A DNA stretch of 49,052 nt from Candidatus Eisenbergiella pullistercoris (GCA_019115665.1 DXDD01000166.1:1-49052); one strand, 5' to 3'. Shown: positions 34,961-42,795, counted from the stretch's first letter. Notes: generated by a model not told the origin, from the sequence alone. Numbers and translations: made by a program.

Positions 34961-35019
34961 CGGATAGCTTCCTGCTTCTGACAGTTCCCGGATGGTCTGA
35001 TAGTGGCTGAAGGATCGTG

Positions 35020-35703
35020 TTAAAGAAAGGCATCCCTCCTTTCTATCTCCTGCAGTTTTTTTAACAGATCATTCTCCATCTGCAGCGCTTTCTTCTCCCG
35101 CTCCAGCTGCGCGATCCGTGCCTCCCATTCCTCTTCCCGGGTGCGGGGCGGCAGGGTGCCTGTCCGCTTCCCCCTCCGGTCCTCCAGGCCGGCTTCCCCC
35201 ATGGTCTCATACTTCTGCACCCAGTTGCGTACCTGCTGGTAGGAGCAGCCATATCTTCTGGCGGTTTCCCCATAGTTCCGTTCCCGGGCCAGGCAGTCCT
35301 TTACGATCTCAAGCCGCTCCTGCGGGGATGTCTTTTTTGCTTTCTTCATGGATGTACCTCCGGTAAAATCTCGTAATGGTTTACCTTCATTATACATCCT
35401 GATCCAATGCAGGAGAACCTCATGTGTCCGGATCCCATACTTTGTACAGATGGTATCCAGAGAACCCTGGTGATCCAGGTAGGCTTTGACTGCCTGAAGC
35501 TTTCGGTCTGCGGGATAGCGGGTCCATCCGTGTTTCTGAAAAGCGGCCGGGCCATCCACCTGATAGAGGCGGATCCAGGACTGGATAGTCCGGATATGGA
35601 CCTGGTACTTCTTTGCGGCGGAAGTCTGTGTGAGTTTTCCAGCCAGGTACTGTTCTGCCACGGTAATCTTATCGGCTGGGGCTATGGTTCTTTTTTCCGA
35701 CAT
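35020..35703 (-). CDS. IS3-family transposase OrfA (helix-turn-helix)
   Basis: 227 residues with two helix-turn-helix segments (KITVAEQYLAGKLTQTSAAK; YGETARRYGCSYQQVRNWVQ) and a C-terminal leucine-zipper-like stretch (LEREKKALQMENDLLKKLQE) that mediates multimerisation. The start at 35703 has GGAGG upstream. Near the end, TTAAAAAAAC (T-run at 35056-35062 on the top strand) is a typical slippery site; slipping back one base continues into the orfB frame with no stop. Confidence 0.9.
   Translation of the reverse strand: MSEKRTIAPADKITVAEQYLAGKLTQTSAAKKYQVHIRTIQSWIRLYQVDGPAAFQKHGWTRYPADRKLQAVKAYLDHQGSLDTICTKYGIRTHEVLLHWIRMYNEGKPLRDFTGGTSMKKAKKTSPQERLEIVKDCLARERNYGETARRYGCSYQQVRNWVQKYETMGEAGLEDRRGKRTGTLPPRTREEEWEARIAQLEREKKALQMENDLLKKLQEIERRDAFL
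35056..35062 (-). other. Programmed -1 frameshift site of the IS
   Basis: Seven A on the reverse strand, read as TTA AAA AAA C in the orfA frame. The -1 frame after it has no stop and joins orfB. OrfA ends 36 bp beyond. Confidence 0.7.
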
Positions 35704-35768
35704 AATGGGATGCCTCCTAAGCAGGTTTTTATATTTGGGTGTCCTACTTACGGGTAGCATATCAGTTT

Positions 35769-35965
35769 GTACGGGTAAAAATGGAACTTTTTGGTTTTTT
35801 ACCGTAGAAATGGCCGTTTTTGTACGGGCAAAAATAGAATTTTTGCAGTTTTTACCGTATGACCCAGTGTTTTAGTACGGATCAAAATGTCATTTTTGCG
35901 TTTGTTATCGTATCAGGGGACTTTTTGTACGGAGATAAATGAGATTTTTGATTTTCTGGCCGTAA
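35769..35965. repeat. Palindrome array D, right part (4 units)
   Basis: Units at 35769-35807, 35822-35860, 35875-35913 and 35927-35965, all 39 bp, period 52-53. The arms are GTACGGGT...ACCGTAG in the first and more diverged in the last two. Confidence 0.9.
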
Positions 35966-36012
35966 TGGGGAGGGCTGAGCCGGAAAGCTGCCGCGGTCAA
36001 GGGGGGAGGCTG

Positions 36013-36135
36013 GCCGGAAGGCCGCCATGCTGACTCGGAGGGCTACTATGTTGGGCGGAAGGCCGTCATGCTGAACCGGAGGGCTGTCATTCTGAACCGG
36101 AAAGCCGCCATGCTCAGCCGGAAGATGCTGTGCAT
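36013..36135. repeat. 21-bp tandem array downstream of lacI
   Basis: About six units alternating CCGGAAGGCCGCCATGCTGA and CGGAGGGCTGTCATTCTGAA variants. The period is three times seven but there is no start or ribosome binding site, so it is probably noncoding. Confidence 0.75.
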
Positions 36136-36223
36136 CTTCCGGCTGACGGCTGTCGCCGTATGTCCCCTCGGGCAGAACTCCCTCTGTGAGCAAGCTCACG
36201 TCGGGAGTTTTGCCCGGGGGGAC
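36116..36223 (-). terminator. Two strong hairpins after lacI
   Basis: The first, nearest the stop codon, is a 62-nt nested stem-loop (36162-36223): GTCCCC/GGGGAC, CGGGCA/TGCCCG, AACTCCC/GGGAGTT and an apical GTGAG/CTCAC, broken only by wobble pairs and a small internal loop. The second is a perfect 13-bp stem with a 3-nt loop (36116-36128 and 36132-36144). Neither has a U-tract; they may stabilise or end the lacI message. Confidence 0.5.
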
Positions 36224-36236
36224 GCATGGCTCGTAG

Positions 36237-37253
36237 TTAGACATTTTCCCGTATTCGGATGTCTATTGATGTGTAGTTGTACTCATGGGCGGGGCGCTGG
36301 CCGGTGGCGAGGTAGGTGAAGAGAAGCTCGAGGGGGAGGCTTCCCTGGGTGGAGGGCTGCTGGCAGATGGTGGCGTCGATGACGCCGTTTAAGAGCATCT
36401 CGCGGGTGGTGGGGACCTTGTCGCAGGCAATAACGGTCATGTCAGTGCGGCCGGCATCGAGAACGGCGCGGCAGCCGCCGTAGACGCCGCCGGCGGCGAA
36501 ATAAAGGGCGTTGATGTCGGGATGTTCCTCAAGCATGGACAGGGTATTGGAATAGCTCTCAAATTCATCGTCGCTGTTTTCTCTGGTGTCCAGAATGCGG
36601 ATGTCTGGATATTCGGCGCGGATCCGGTCCTGAAAGCCGGCGATGCGGTCGGTGTGGCAAAGAACGCGGGAGGAGCCTGTGATGATGCCGGCGCGGACAG
36701 GTGGCTTTCCGATCAGGTGCATCAGTCCCGCGGCAGTCTGGCCGGAACGATAGAAGTCGCAGCCCACATAGGCAAGACGGGCGGAGTTCTGGATGTCGGT
36801 ATTGGTGGTGATGACGGGAATGCCGCGGGAGTCCAGTTCATTGATTTTATCCCGGATCAGAGGATCGTTGTAGGGCGTAAGAACGATGCCGCAGGCGCCG
36901 TCTTCCGCCAGCCGGTCCAGCGCGGCCAGCTGTGCTTCAAGACTGAAGTTCACACGGGAAACGGAGACGCTGCAGTTATAATCGGAAAGTTCCCGGGACT
37001 TTTTCTGCACGCCAAGCAGGACCTCGTCAAAGAAAGGATTGCCGTTGTCAAAAAGGAGAACGCCGATCTTGAGATTCCGCTTTCTGGCGGCGAGGACGAT
37101 GCCGGCGCGGTTTGGCCGGTACTGAAGCGCCTGGGCGATCTCCAGCACCTTTCGCTCGGTCTGTTCGCTGACCGCGCCGCGTCCGTTGAGGACACGGTCC
37201 ACCGTTCCTCTGGAAACTCCTGCCAGTTCTGCGATTTCTTTGATGGTAGCCAC
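36237..37253 (-). CDS. LacI-family sugar-responsive regulator
   Basis: 338 residues. N-terminal helix-turn-helix ATIKEIAELAGVSRGTVDRV with the hinge LNGRGAVSEQT, then a periplasmic-binding-type ligand domain (KIGVLLFDNGNPFFDEVLLG; ITTNTDIQNSARLAYVGCDF). The ligand domain resembles ribose-type binding proteins. The start is the GTG at 37253 after GGAGGGAT, which gives the canonical N-terminus; the open frame upstream is not conserved-looking. It diverges from the kinase/isomerase operon, and identical 18-bp operators precede both units, so it probably represses that operon and itself until a sugar or sugar phosphate binds. Confidence 0.9.
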   Translation of the reverse strand: MATIKEIAELAGVSRGTVDRVLNGRGAVSEQTERKVLEIAQALQYRPNRAGIVLAARKRNLKIGVLLFDNGNPFFDEVLLGVQKKSRELSDYNCSVSVSRVNFSLEAQLAALDRLAEDGACGIVLTPYNDPLIRDKINELDSRGIPVITTNTDIQNSARLAYVGCDFYRSGQTAAGLMHLIGKPPVRAGIITGSSRVLCHTDRIAGFQDRIRAEYPDIRILDTRENSDDEFESYSNTLSMLEEHPDINALYFAAGGVYGGCRAVLDAGRTDMTVIACDKVPTTREMLLNGVIDATICQQPSTQGSLPLELLFTYLATGQRPAHEYNYTSIDIRIRENV

Positions 37254-37377
37254 CCGGATCCCTCCTGTCTTTTGCCCTGCGCGGCAGCAGGCGGCTTTCC
37301 GGCCGGCCGCCTGACGCCGGATAGCACCCGCTCCGCCTGTTTCTGCGCGCCTGCATGATAAGGGCAGTCTTTTGTTT

Positions 37378-37406
37378 ACCGTAGCATAAACGGGCGGCAA
37401 AGTCAA
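37378..37406 (-). promoter_or_regulatory. Probable lacI promoter
   Basis: Reverse-strand TTGACT (37406-37401) with TACGGT 17 bp downstream (37383-37378). The -10 box is weak. The operator copy at 37423-37440 lies just upstream of the -35 box. Confidence 0.4.
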
Positions 37407-37422
37407 TTTGAAATCAGGGGAA

Positions 37423-37440
37423 AACGTGCACGGGCACGAA
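37423..37440. promoter_or_regulatory. LacI-family operator, copy 1 (lacI side)
   Basis: AACGTGCACGGGCACGAA, identical over 18 bp to the copy at 38107-38124. The core CGTGC-ACGG-GCACG is an inverted repeat of the GTGCAC type used by LacI-family proteins. It is found only near the two divergent promoters. Confidence 0.7.
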
Positions 37441-37540
37441 GGGAATGCTCCTTTTTTTACTTTTCGCGGGGCGGGAAACTACTGCGATTGATTCCTTTCC
37501 CCATATCTGCGCTCTGTTTGACGCCGGACAGAATGCTCCG

Positions 37541-37851
37541 ATACGGTTTAAAATGAGAATCTGCATTGTATAACCGTACAAAAAGTCCGAAGTGACGGTT
37601 AAAAAAAGGATTTTCCAATCCTTAACCGTACTTTTTGACCACTATTTCGTCACCAGGACAGTTAAATACCTGATTTTCTTATCTGTAACCGTACTTTCTG
37701 GCTATCCAGTACGGTCAAAAACAGAATTTTTGATTTTTTAACCGTATCAGACCATGAAAAGTACGGTTCAGAATGGCATTTTCCGGAATTGGATCCGTAA
37801 AAAACGGATTTTGTACGGTTACAAATCCCTTTTTTGCGTTTTCAACCGTAA
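37541..37851. repeat. Palindrome array E (6 units)
   Basis: Units at 37541-37579, 37593-37631, 37656-37694, 37709-37747, 37761-37799 and 37813-37851, all 39 bp with GTACGGTT...AACCGTAC-type arms. The period is 52-53 bp except between units 2 and 3, where a 24-bp spacer gives 63 bp. The second unit also has an inner AAGGAT...ATCCTT stem. Confidence 0.9.
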
Positions 37852-38071
37852 TATGGGCGGAAGGGTACCGCAGAAGCCCCAGCGGAATGCCATTCTGCCA
37901 AAAATCCGCAGAAGCCCCGGCGGAATCCTTTCCTGAAAAAATCCGCGGAACCCTTCGCCGGGGCTTCTGATCCATGAAAAGCAGCGAAAAGATGCCGGCC
38001 TGTGCAGAATAAACAAGAAAACAGCGGCGGGAGCAGATAAAACAGAATATTTTGAAAAGATCAAAACCGGA

Positions 38072-38100
38072 TTGATTTTTTATGGGAAATCAATTATGAT
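38072..38100 (+). promoter_or_regulatory. Promoter of the sugar kinase/isomerase operon
   Basis: TTGATT (38072-38077), 17-bp spacer, TATGAT (38095-38100). The expected start point falls at the edge of the operator 38107-38124, so a bound repressor would block initiation. Confidence 0.75.
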
Positions 38101-38106
38101 AACAGT

Positions 38107-38124
38107 AACGTGCACGGGCACGAA
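38107..38124. promoter_or_regulatory. LacI-family operator, copy 2 (kinase side)
   Basis: Identical 18-bp copy of the site at 37423-37440, beginning six bases after the -10 box of the kinase promoter. The two copies are 684 bp apart, compatible with DNA looping by a tetrameric or paired dimeric repressor. Confidence 0.72.
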
Positions 38125-38250
38125 AAGGCTGCAGGAGATAAAACGAAGCCCTGAAGAAAAGCAGCCGCAAAAAGACAGAGCAAGAAGACAGCGCAATAAA
38201 ACAGCCGCAAAGAAATGCTGGCGAAAGAAAAGGCGGAAGGGAGGCGCGCC

Positions 38251-39723
38251 ATGTTTTATATCGGAGTGGATCTCGGGACCTCGGCGGTCAAGCTGCTTCT
38301 TATGGATGAGAAGGGATGTGTCCGGAAGGTGGTATCGAAGGAATACCCGCTGTATTTTCCGCGGCCGGGCTGGTCGGAGCAGCGGCCGGAGGACTGGTTT
38401 TTGCAGACGATGGAGGGACTGAAGGAGCTGGTGGCGGACTGCGACCGCTCTCAGGTGGAGGGCATCAGCTTCGGCGGGCAGATGCACGGCCTGGTGATCC
38501 TGGATGAAAAGGATGAGGTGATCCGGCCCGCGATCCTGTGGAACGACGGCAGGACCGGCGAGGAGACGGATTATCTGAATCAGGTGATCGGAAAGGAAAG
38601 GCTTTCCGAATATACGGGAAATATCGCGTTCGCGGGCTTTACCGCGCCCAAGCTTCTGTGGGTGAAAAAGCATGAGCCGGAGCATTTCGCCGCCATCCGG
38701 AAGATCATGCTTCCCAAGGATTATCTGGCCTACCGTCTGTCCGGCGTACACTGCACGGACGTGTCCGACGCGTCCGGCATGCTTCTGTTCGATGTGAAGA
38801 ACCGGCGCTGGTCGCAGGAAATGTGCGAAATCTGCGGCGTGCGTACGGAACAGCTGGCGAAGGTGTACGAGAGCTGGGAGCCGGTGGGAACGCTGCTTCC
38901 GGAAATCGCGCGCTCGCTGGATCTGCCGGAGAGCGTGCGGGTGATCGCCGGAGCGGGAGACAACGCGGCGGCAGCCGTGGGGACGGGAACCGTGGGAGAC
39001 GGCAAATGCAACATTTCCCTGGGAACCAGCGGAACGATCTTCATTTCCTGCGGGCATTTCTGCGTGGACGCGCACAATGCGCTGCATGCCTTCGCCCACG
39101 CGGACGGAAGCTGGCATCTGATGGGCTGCATGCTCAGCGCGGCTTCCTGCAATAAGTGGTGGATGGACGATATCCTGAAAACATCGGATTACGCGAAGGA
39201 GCAGGCCGACATCGGCGCTCTGGGAGAAAACAGGGTCTTTTTCCTTCCCTATCTGATGGGAGAGCGTTCCCCCCACAACAATCCCAATGCCAGAGGGACC
39301 TTTATCGGCATGACCATGGATACCGCGCGGGCGGATATGACCCAGGCGGTGCTGGAAGGAGTGGCCTTTGCGCTCCGGGATTCCTTCGAGGTGGCGAAGT
39401 CCCTGGGACTGAAGATCGAGAAGACCAGGATCTGCGGCGGAGGCGCGAAGAGTCCGCTCTGGAGGACGATCATGGCGAACGTCCTGGGCATTCCGGTGGA
39501 ACGGATCGAGAGCGAGGAGGGACCGGGACTTGGCGGCGCGATCCTTGCGGCTGTGGGCTGCGGCGCGTTTGAAAGCGTGGAGGACGCGGCGGAAAAGCTG
39601 GTGAGGACGGCGGGCTGCGAGGAGCCGGATGCGGCCCTGACAGCAAAATATGAGGCCAGATATCAGCAGTTCCGGCAGATTTATCCCACCTGCAGAGAAC
39701 TGTTTGACCGACTGGTATTTTAG
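38251..39723 (+). CDS. xylB: FGGY-family sugar kinase, xylulokinase-like
   Basis: Phosphorylates a keto-sugar with ATP. 490 residues with the FGGY signatures: YIGVDLGTSAVKLLLMDEKG (phosphate-1 motif), ISFGGQMHGLVILDEKDEV typical of xylulokinases, a central ISLGTSGTIF and the C-terminal ICGGGAKSPLWRTIMANVLG. The start at 38251 has GGAAGGGAGG. The XylB-type QMHG motif supports xylulose-type ketoses, but the adjacent isomerase is not xylose isomerase, so the natural substrate may be another ketose. The last 10 bp of the gene are duplicated 12 bp downstream (39713-39722, 39725-39734). Confidence 0.87.
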   Translation: MFYIGVDLGTSAVKLLLMDEKGCVRKVVSKEYPLYFPRPGWSEQRPEDWFLQTMEGLKELVADCDRSQVEGISFGGQMHGLVILDEKDEVIRPAILWNDGRTGEETDYLNQVIGKERLSEYTGNIAFAGFTAPKLLWVKKHEPEHFAAIRKIMLPKDYLAYRLSGVHCTDVSDASGMLLFDVKNRRWSQEMCEICGVRTEQLAKVYESWEPVGTLLPEIARSLDLPESVRVIAGAGDNAAAAVGTGTVGDGKCNISLGTSGTIFISCGHFCVDAHNALHAFAHADGSWHLMGCMLSAASCNKWWMDDILKTSDYAKEQADIGALGENRVFFLPYLMGERSPHNNPNARGTFIGMTMDTARADMTQAVLEGVAFALRDSFEVAKSLGLKIEKTRICGGGAKSPLWRTIMANVLGIPVERIESEEGPGLGGAILAAVGCGAFESVEDAAEKLVRTAGCEEPDAALTAKYEARYQQFRQIYPTCRELFDRLVF

Positions 39724-39734
39724 GTGGTATTTTA
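39713..39734 (+). repeat. 12-bp duplication across the xylB stop
   Basis: TGGTATTTTA occurs at 39713-39722 and 39725-39734. The first copy includes the first two bases of the TAG stop. Confidence 0.8.
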
Positions 39735-39825
39735 AAGGGGGACGCTGCCAAAATGGTGGGAGCCGTTCTATCAGGAAGACCCTGACGCACGGCGGCAGGG
39801 AAGAGAAAAGAGAAGGAGGAAGAAA

Positions 39826-40458
39826 ATGAAACTGCAGAAGGTAACGGATCCGGCTTTTAAAAAGTACGGAAAGGTAGTAACAAACGTGGATTTTTCCCAG
39901 CTGGTGGAGGAGCTGAAGAAAACGCCCTGCCCGGAGGGAGTGGTGTATGAGCCAAGCGTGGAGAGCCTGGAGGCGCTTCCGGTTTATCAGGCGCTGCAGG
40001 ACGTGTCCTACGGGGAGATGCCCATCCAGATCGGCTACTGCAACGGGCACAACGAGTATCTGAACGCGCTGGAATACCACAGGACTTCGGAAGTCGATGT
40101 GGCGGCGAACGATCTGATCCTGCTTCTGGGACAGCAGCAGGATATCGAAGAGGGAGACACCTATGACACGTCGAAGGTGGAGGCCTTTCTGCTGCCTGCG
40201 GGCGTGGGCGTGGAGCTGTATGCCACAAGCCTGCACTATGCGCCCTGCAACGCTTCGGACGAGGGCTTCCGCTGCGCCATCATTCTGCCGGACGGAACCA
40301 ACCAGACGCTGGATGAGAACCATTATGCAGGCGGCGAGGACCAGCTGCTTACCGCGAAGAACAAGTGGCTGATCGGCCATCCCGAAGGCGGGCTTCCGGA
40401 AGGAAACCACCTGGGACTTACGGGAGAAAACCTCTGCGTGAAGGATCTGGAACGCTGA
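39826..40458 (+). CDS. DUF4867-family protein of the sugar operon
   Basis: 210 residues, soluble, apparently a cupin-like beta-rich protein. Motifs MPIQIGYCNGHNEYLNALEY and HRTSEVDVAANDLILLLGQQ, then VEAFLLPAGVGVELYATSLH, fit the DUF4867 family as I know it. Members often sit beside sugar kinases and fucose-isomerase-like proteins in Lachnospiraceae. The conserved histidines and glutamates (GHNEY, EYHR) could bind metal, as in sugar-phosphate or lyxose isomerases, but no activity is established. Ribosome binding site GGAGG. Confidence 0.78.
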   Translation: MKLQKVTDPAFKKYGKVVTNVDFSQLVEELKKTPCPEGVVYEPSVESLEALPVYQALQDVSYGEMPIQIGYCNGHNEYLNALEYHRTSEVDVAANDLILLLGQQQDIEEGDTYDTSKVEAFLLPAGVGVELYATSLHYAPCNASDEGFRCAIILPDGTNQTLDENHYAGGEDQLLTAKNKWLIGHPEGGLPEGNHLGLTGENLCVKDLER

Positions 40459-40554
40459 GAGGAACCCGCATGCGGCACTGCCTGCGCGCCGCGTGCGGAC
40501 AGCGCCGCGCCCTGAGATTCCCGTTTTACGGGCGGGGCGACTTTGAAAAAGAAG

Positions 40555-40605
40555 GTGCGGCAGGAAACAAAGCGCGGCAGGAAATAAAGTGCGGCAGGAA
40601 ATAAA
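40555..40605 (+). repeat. Three 17-bp tandem repeats before the isomerase gene
   Basis: Units GTGCGGCAGGAAACAAA, GCGCGGCAGGAAATAAA and GTGCGGCAGGAAATAAA. Each contains an AGGAA element like a weak ribosome binding site, upstream of the actual one. Confidence 0.88.
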
Positions 40606-40625
40606 GCCGCGGAAAGGACAGGAAA

Positions 40626-42104
40626 ATGAACAACATGCCGAAAGAAAAGATCGCTCTGGTCGCGGTAAGCCGCGACTGCTTCCCCATGGATCTGTCCGTA
40701 TCCAGGAGAAAGGCAGTGATCGCCGCCTATACGGAAAAGTACGGAGAGGGGCTGTATGAGTGCCCGGTCTGCATCGAAAACGAGGTCGATATGAGAAAGG
40801 CCCTTGCGGACGTAAAGGCTGCGGGCTGCAACGCCATCGTGGTCTACCTTGGAAACTTCGGCCCGGAGACGCCGGAAACCCTGCTGATCAAGGAGTTTGA
40901 CGGGCCGGCCATGGTGATCGCCGCGGCGGAAGAGACCGGAGACAATCTGGTGGGCGGCAGAGGCGACGCCTACTGCGGCGTTCTGAACGCCAGCTATAAC
41001 CTGAAGCTGAGAAATCTGAAGGCCTACATTCCGGAGTATCCGGTGGGAACGGCGGAAGAATGCGCGGACATGATCGCGGAGTTTGCGCCCATCGCCAGGG
41101 CGGTCATCGGCCTGCACAGCCTGAAGATCATCTCCTTCGGCCCCCGTCCGAGAGATTTCATGGCCTGCAACGCGCCCATCAAGCAGCTTTTCAACCTGGG
41201 CGTTGAGATCGAGGAAAATTCCGAGCTGGATCTGTTTGAAGCCTTCAACAACCATGCGGGCGACGAAAGGATCCCTTCCGTGGTCGCCGATATGGAAGCG
41301 GAGCTTGGAGCCGGAAATAAGAAGCCGGAGATCCTGCCGAAGCTGGCCCAGTATGAGCTCACCCTTCTGGACTGGATCGAGGAGCATAAGGGAAGCCGGG
41401 AATATGTGGTTATCGCCGGAAAATGCTGGCCCGCCTTCCAGACCCAGTTCGGCTGCGTGCCCTGCTACGTGAACAGCCGCCTCACCAGACGCGGCATCCC
41501 GGCCTCCTGCGAGGTAGATATCTACGGCGCTCTGAGCGAGTTCATCGGAACCGTCGTCAGCCAGGACGCGGTGACCCTGCTTGACATCAACAACACCGTT
41601 CCGGCGGATATGTATCAGTCCGAGATCGCCGGAAAATACAGCTATACCCAGAAGGATACCTTCATGGGCTTCCACTGCGGAAACACGCCGTCCAGCAAGC
41701 TGTCCTCCTGCGAGATGAAGTACCAGTTCATCATGGCAAGAAGCCTTCCGGAGGAAGTGACCCAGGGAACCCTGGAGGGAGATATCGCCCCCGGTCCCAT
41801 CACCTTCTACCGCCTGCAGAGCACGTCCGACTGCAAATTGCGCGCCTATATCGCCCAGGGCGAGGTCCTTCCCGTCGCCACACGCTCCTTCGGCGGCATC
41901 GGCATCTTCGCCATTCCGGAGATGGGACGCTTCTACCGCCACGTGCTGATCGAGAAGAACTACCCGCATCACGGCGCGGTGGCCTTCGGCCATTACGGAA
42001 AGGCCCTCTATGAGATCTTCAAGTACATCGGCGTGGAGCTTTCCGAGATCAACTTCAACCAGCCCGCGGGCATGCTGTACCCTTCCGAGAACCCCTTCGC
42101 GTAA
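40626..42104 (+). CDS. L-fucose/L-arabinose isomerase-family protein
   Basis: 492 residues related to COG2407 (fucose isomerase and relatives), enzymes that interconvert aldoses and ketoses with a divalent metal. Visible features are an N-terminal Rossmann-like domain (IALVAVSRDCFPMD; NAIVVYLGNFGPETP), a central domain with IISFGPRPRDFMAC and WPAFQTQFGCVPCYVNSRL, and a C-terminal GFHCGNTPSSKL segment with GPITFYRLQ, as in the family. A conserved Glu and Asp with a C-terminal His (EKNYPHHGAVAFGHYG) may bind metal. With the kinase upstream it implies conversion of an aldose to a ketose phosphate; the sugar is not identified. Ends before a bidirectional terminator. Confidence 0.82.
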   Translation: MNNMPKEKIALVAVSRDCFPMDLSVSRRKAVIAAYTEKYGEGLYECPVCIENEVDMRKALADVKAAGCNAIVVYLGNFGPETPETLLIKEFDGPAMVIAAAEETGDNLVGGRGDAYCGVLNASYNLKLRNLKAYIPEYPVGTAEECADMIAEFAPIARAVIGLHSLKIISFGPRPRDFMACNAPIKQLFNLGVEIEENSELDLFEAFNNHAGDERIPSVVADMEAELGAGNKKPEILPKLAQYELTLLDWIEEHKGSREYVVIAGKCWPAFQTQFGCVPCYVNSRLTRRGIPASCEVDIYGALSEFIGTVVSQDAVTLLDINNTVPADMYQSEIAGKYSYTQKDTFMGFHCGNTPSSKLSSCEMKYQFIMARSLPEEVTQGTLEGDIAPGPITFYRLQSTSDCKLRAYIAQGEVLPVATRSFGGIGIFAIPEMGRFYRHVLIEKNYPHHGAVAFGHYGKALYEIFKYIGVELSEINFNQPAGMLYPSENPFA

Positions 42105-42180
42105 AGAGAAGGAGGCCCCGGAAAGGACAGGAAGCATCGCTTCAAAGACACCTTTTTATATAGAAGCAGAATGAAAACAT

Positions 42181-42222
42181 AAGACCCGCCGTACCGGCTG
42201 AGCTGCCGGTGCGGCGGGTCTT
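42181..42222. terminator. Bidirectional terminator between the isomerase and XRE genes
   Basis: Stem AAGACCCGCCG-T-ACCGGC paired with GCCGGT-G-CGGCGGGTCTT, loop TGAGCT: 17 pairs plus one central T-G wobble. It lies between convergent genes, with AA/TT-rich edges on both sides. Confidence 0.8.
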
Positions 42223-42254
42223 ATGCTGTGCCCGGCGGGCACACGTTTTCAAAT

Positions 42255-42593
42255 CTATCCTCTCAGCCTCAGCGCGGTGAGAATGAGGTCGTAAATGACC
42301 TGCTGTTCATTCGGCTGAAGATCGGACAGCAGCCAGGAGATCCTGTCGGGGATGTAGTTCGCATTTTCCTGTTCACAGCAGGATATGTTGGAAAAAAGCT
42401 GTTCGATCGGAATGCCAAGGCCGACCGCGATCTCCATGACGCTCTCTACCGTAGGATTCTTTTCTCCGCGCTCCAGCTGTCCGATATAGGTGGGGTGCAG
42501 GTCGCATTTTTCCGCCAGCGCTTCCTGGCTCAGCTTCTTCTGCTTGCGAAAGCCCCGGATCCTGCGGCCGATGATCTTGCTGATATCTTCCAT
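42255..42593 (-). CDS. XRE-family transcriptional regulator
   Basis: 112 residues. N-terminal helix-turn-helix IRGFRKQKKLSQEALAEKCD followed by LHPTYIGQLERGEKNP, the typical Cro/C1 pattern, then a short helical C-terminus with no recognised domain. GGGGAG lies 12 bp before the start. It diverges from a secreted protein gene across an AT-rich region containing several ATACT/AGTAT palindromes, one of which overlaps its own likely promoter (TTGCCT-16-TATATT on the reverse strand), so autoregulation and control of the neighbour are likely. Confidence 0.88.
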   Translation of the reverse strand: MEDISKIIGRRIRGFRKQKKLSQEALAEKCDLHPTYIGQLERGEKNPTVESVMEIAVGLGIPIEQLFSNISCCEQENANYIPDRISWLLSDLQPNEQQVIYDLILTALRLRG

Positions 42594-42681
42594 ATTTCTG
42601 TTGACTCCCCTGGATTCAGAAACGTTCCCCCCTTCTGCCCGTTCCTGTTCCGGCTGTCCTGTGTCGAAAAAGGAACAAAAC

Positions 42682-42795
42682 AGTATAAATATACACTATA
42701 AATATAGTAAGGCAATTTCAATATACTATGGACAGTATTTATTACAAAAGAAAGACTATAGGCGTTAAAAAGAATGGTTTTCATACTGATAGTAT
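42682..42795. promoter_or_regulatory. Cluster of ATACT/AGTAT palindromes (XRE operators)
   Basis: Related inverted repeats: AGTAT-AAAT-ATAC (42682-42694), ACTATA-AA-TATAGT (42695-42708), ATACT-N6-AGTAT (42723-42738) and ATACT-GAT-AGTAT (42783-42795). They occupy the 409-bp gap between the XRE gene and the secreted protein gene, whose AT content is far above that of its surroundings. Binding by the adjacent XRE protein is inferred. Confidence 0.6.

Larger units (their letters stand above)
34057..35759 (-). mobile_element. IS3-family (IS150-like) insertion sequence
   Basis: 1703 bp with terminal inverted repeats starting TGCTACC: left TGCTACCTGTCAATAGGACA (34057-34076), right end complement TGCTACCCGTAAGTAGGACA (35759-35740), 16 of 20 bases matching, and ending TG...CA as in IS3 elements. 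It carries orfA and a DDE orfB on the reverse strand, with a run of seven A for -1 frameshifting. It sits in a spacer of the palindrome array. The flanking bases (GTG left, TAT right) show no target duplication, so the flanks may have changed since insertion. Both ORFs look intact. Confidence 0.9.
35760..36236. other. 477-bp intergenic region right of the IS
   Basis: Contains the rest of array D (35769-35965), six 21-bp tandem units (about 36013-36135, of the form CCGGAAGGCCGCCATGCTGAA), and two strong hairpins next to the lacI stop. No gene. Confidence 0.8.
37254..38071. other. Intergenic region between lacI and the sugar operon
   Basis: No gene. It holds the lacI promoter and operator (37378-37440), palindrome array E (37541-37851), and a set of CAGAAGCCCCGGCGG repeats (37870-37969) including an inverted pair (37909-37922 with 37956-37969, 14-bp arms). 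Confidence 0.8.

Noticed and set aside
34050-35770. Target-site duplication of the IS
   Set aside because: Three- to five-base flanks (GTG / TAT) do not match; none can be claimed.
35882-36244. 120-codon leftward ORF next to lacI
   Set aside because: It is encoded by the 21-bp repeats, the hairpins and array D; no ribosome binding site.
23070-37851. CRISPR arrays
   Set aside because: Regularly spaced 39-bp units with 14-bp spacers look CRISPR-like at first, but the units themselves vary strongly inside, the spacers are too short, and no cas genes are present.
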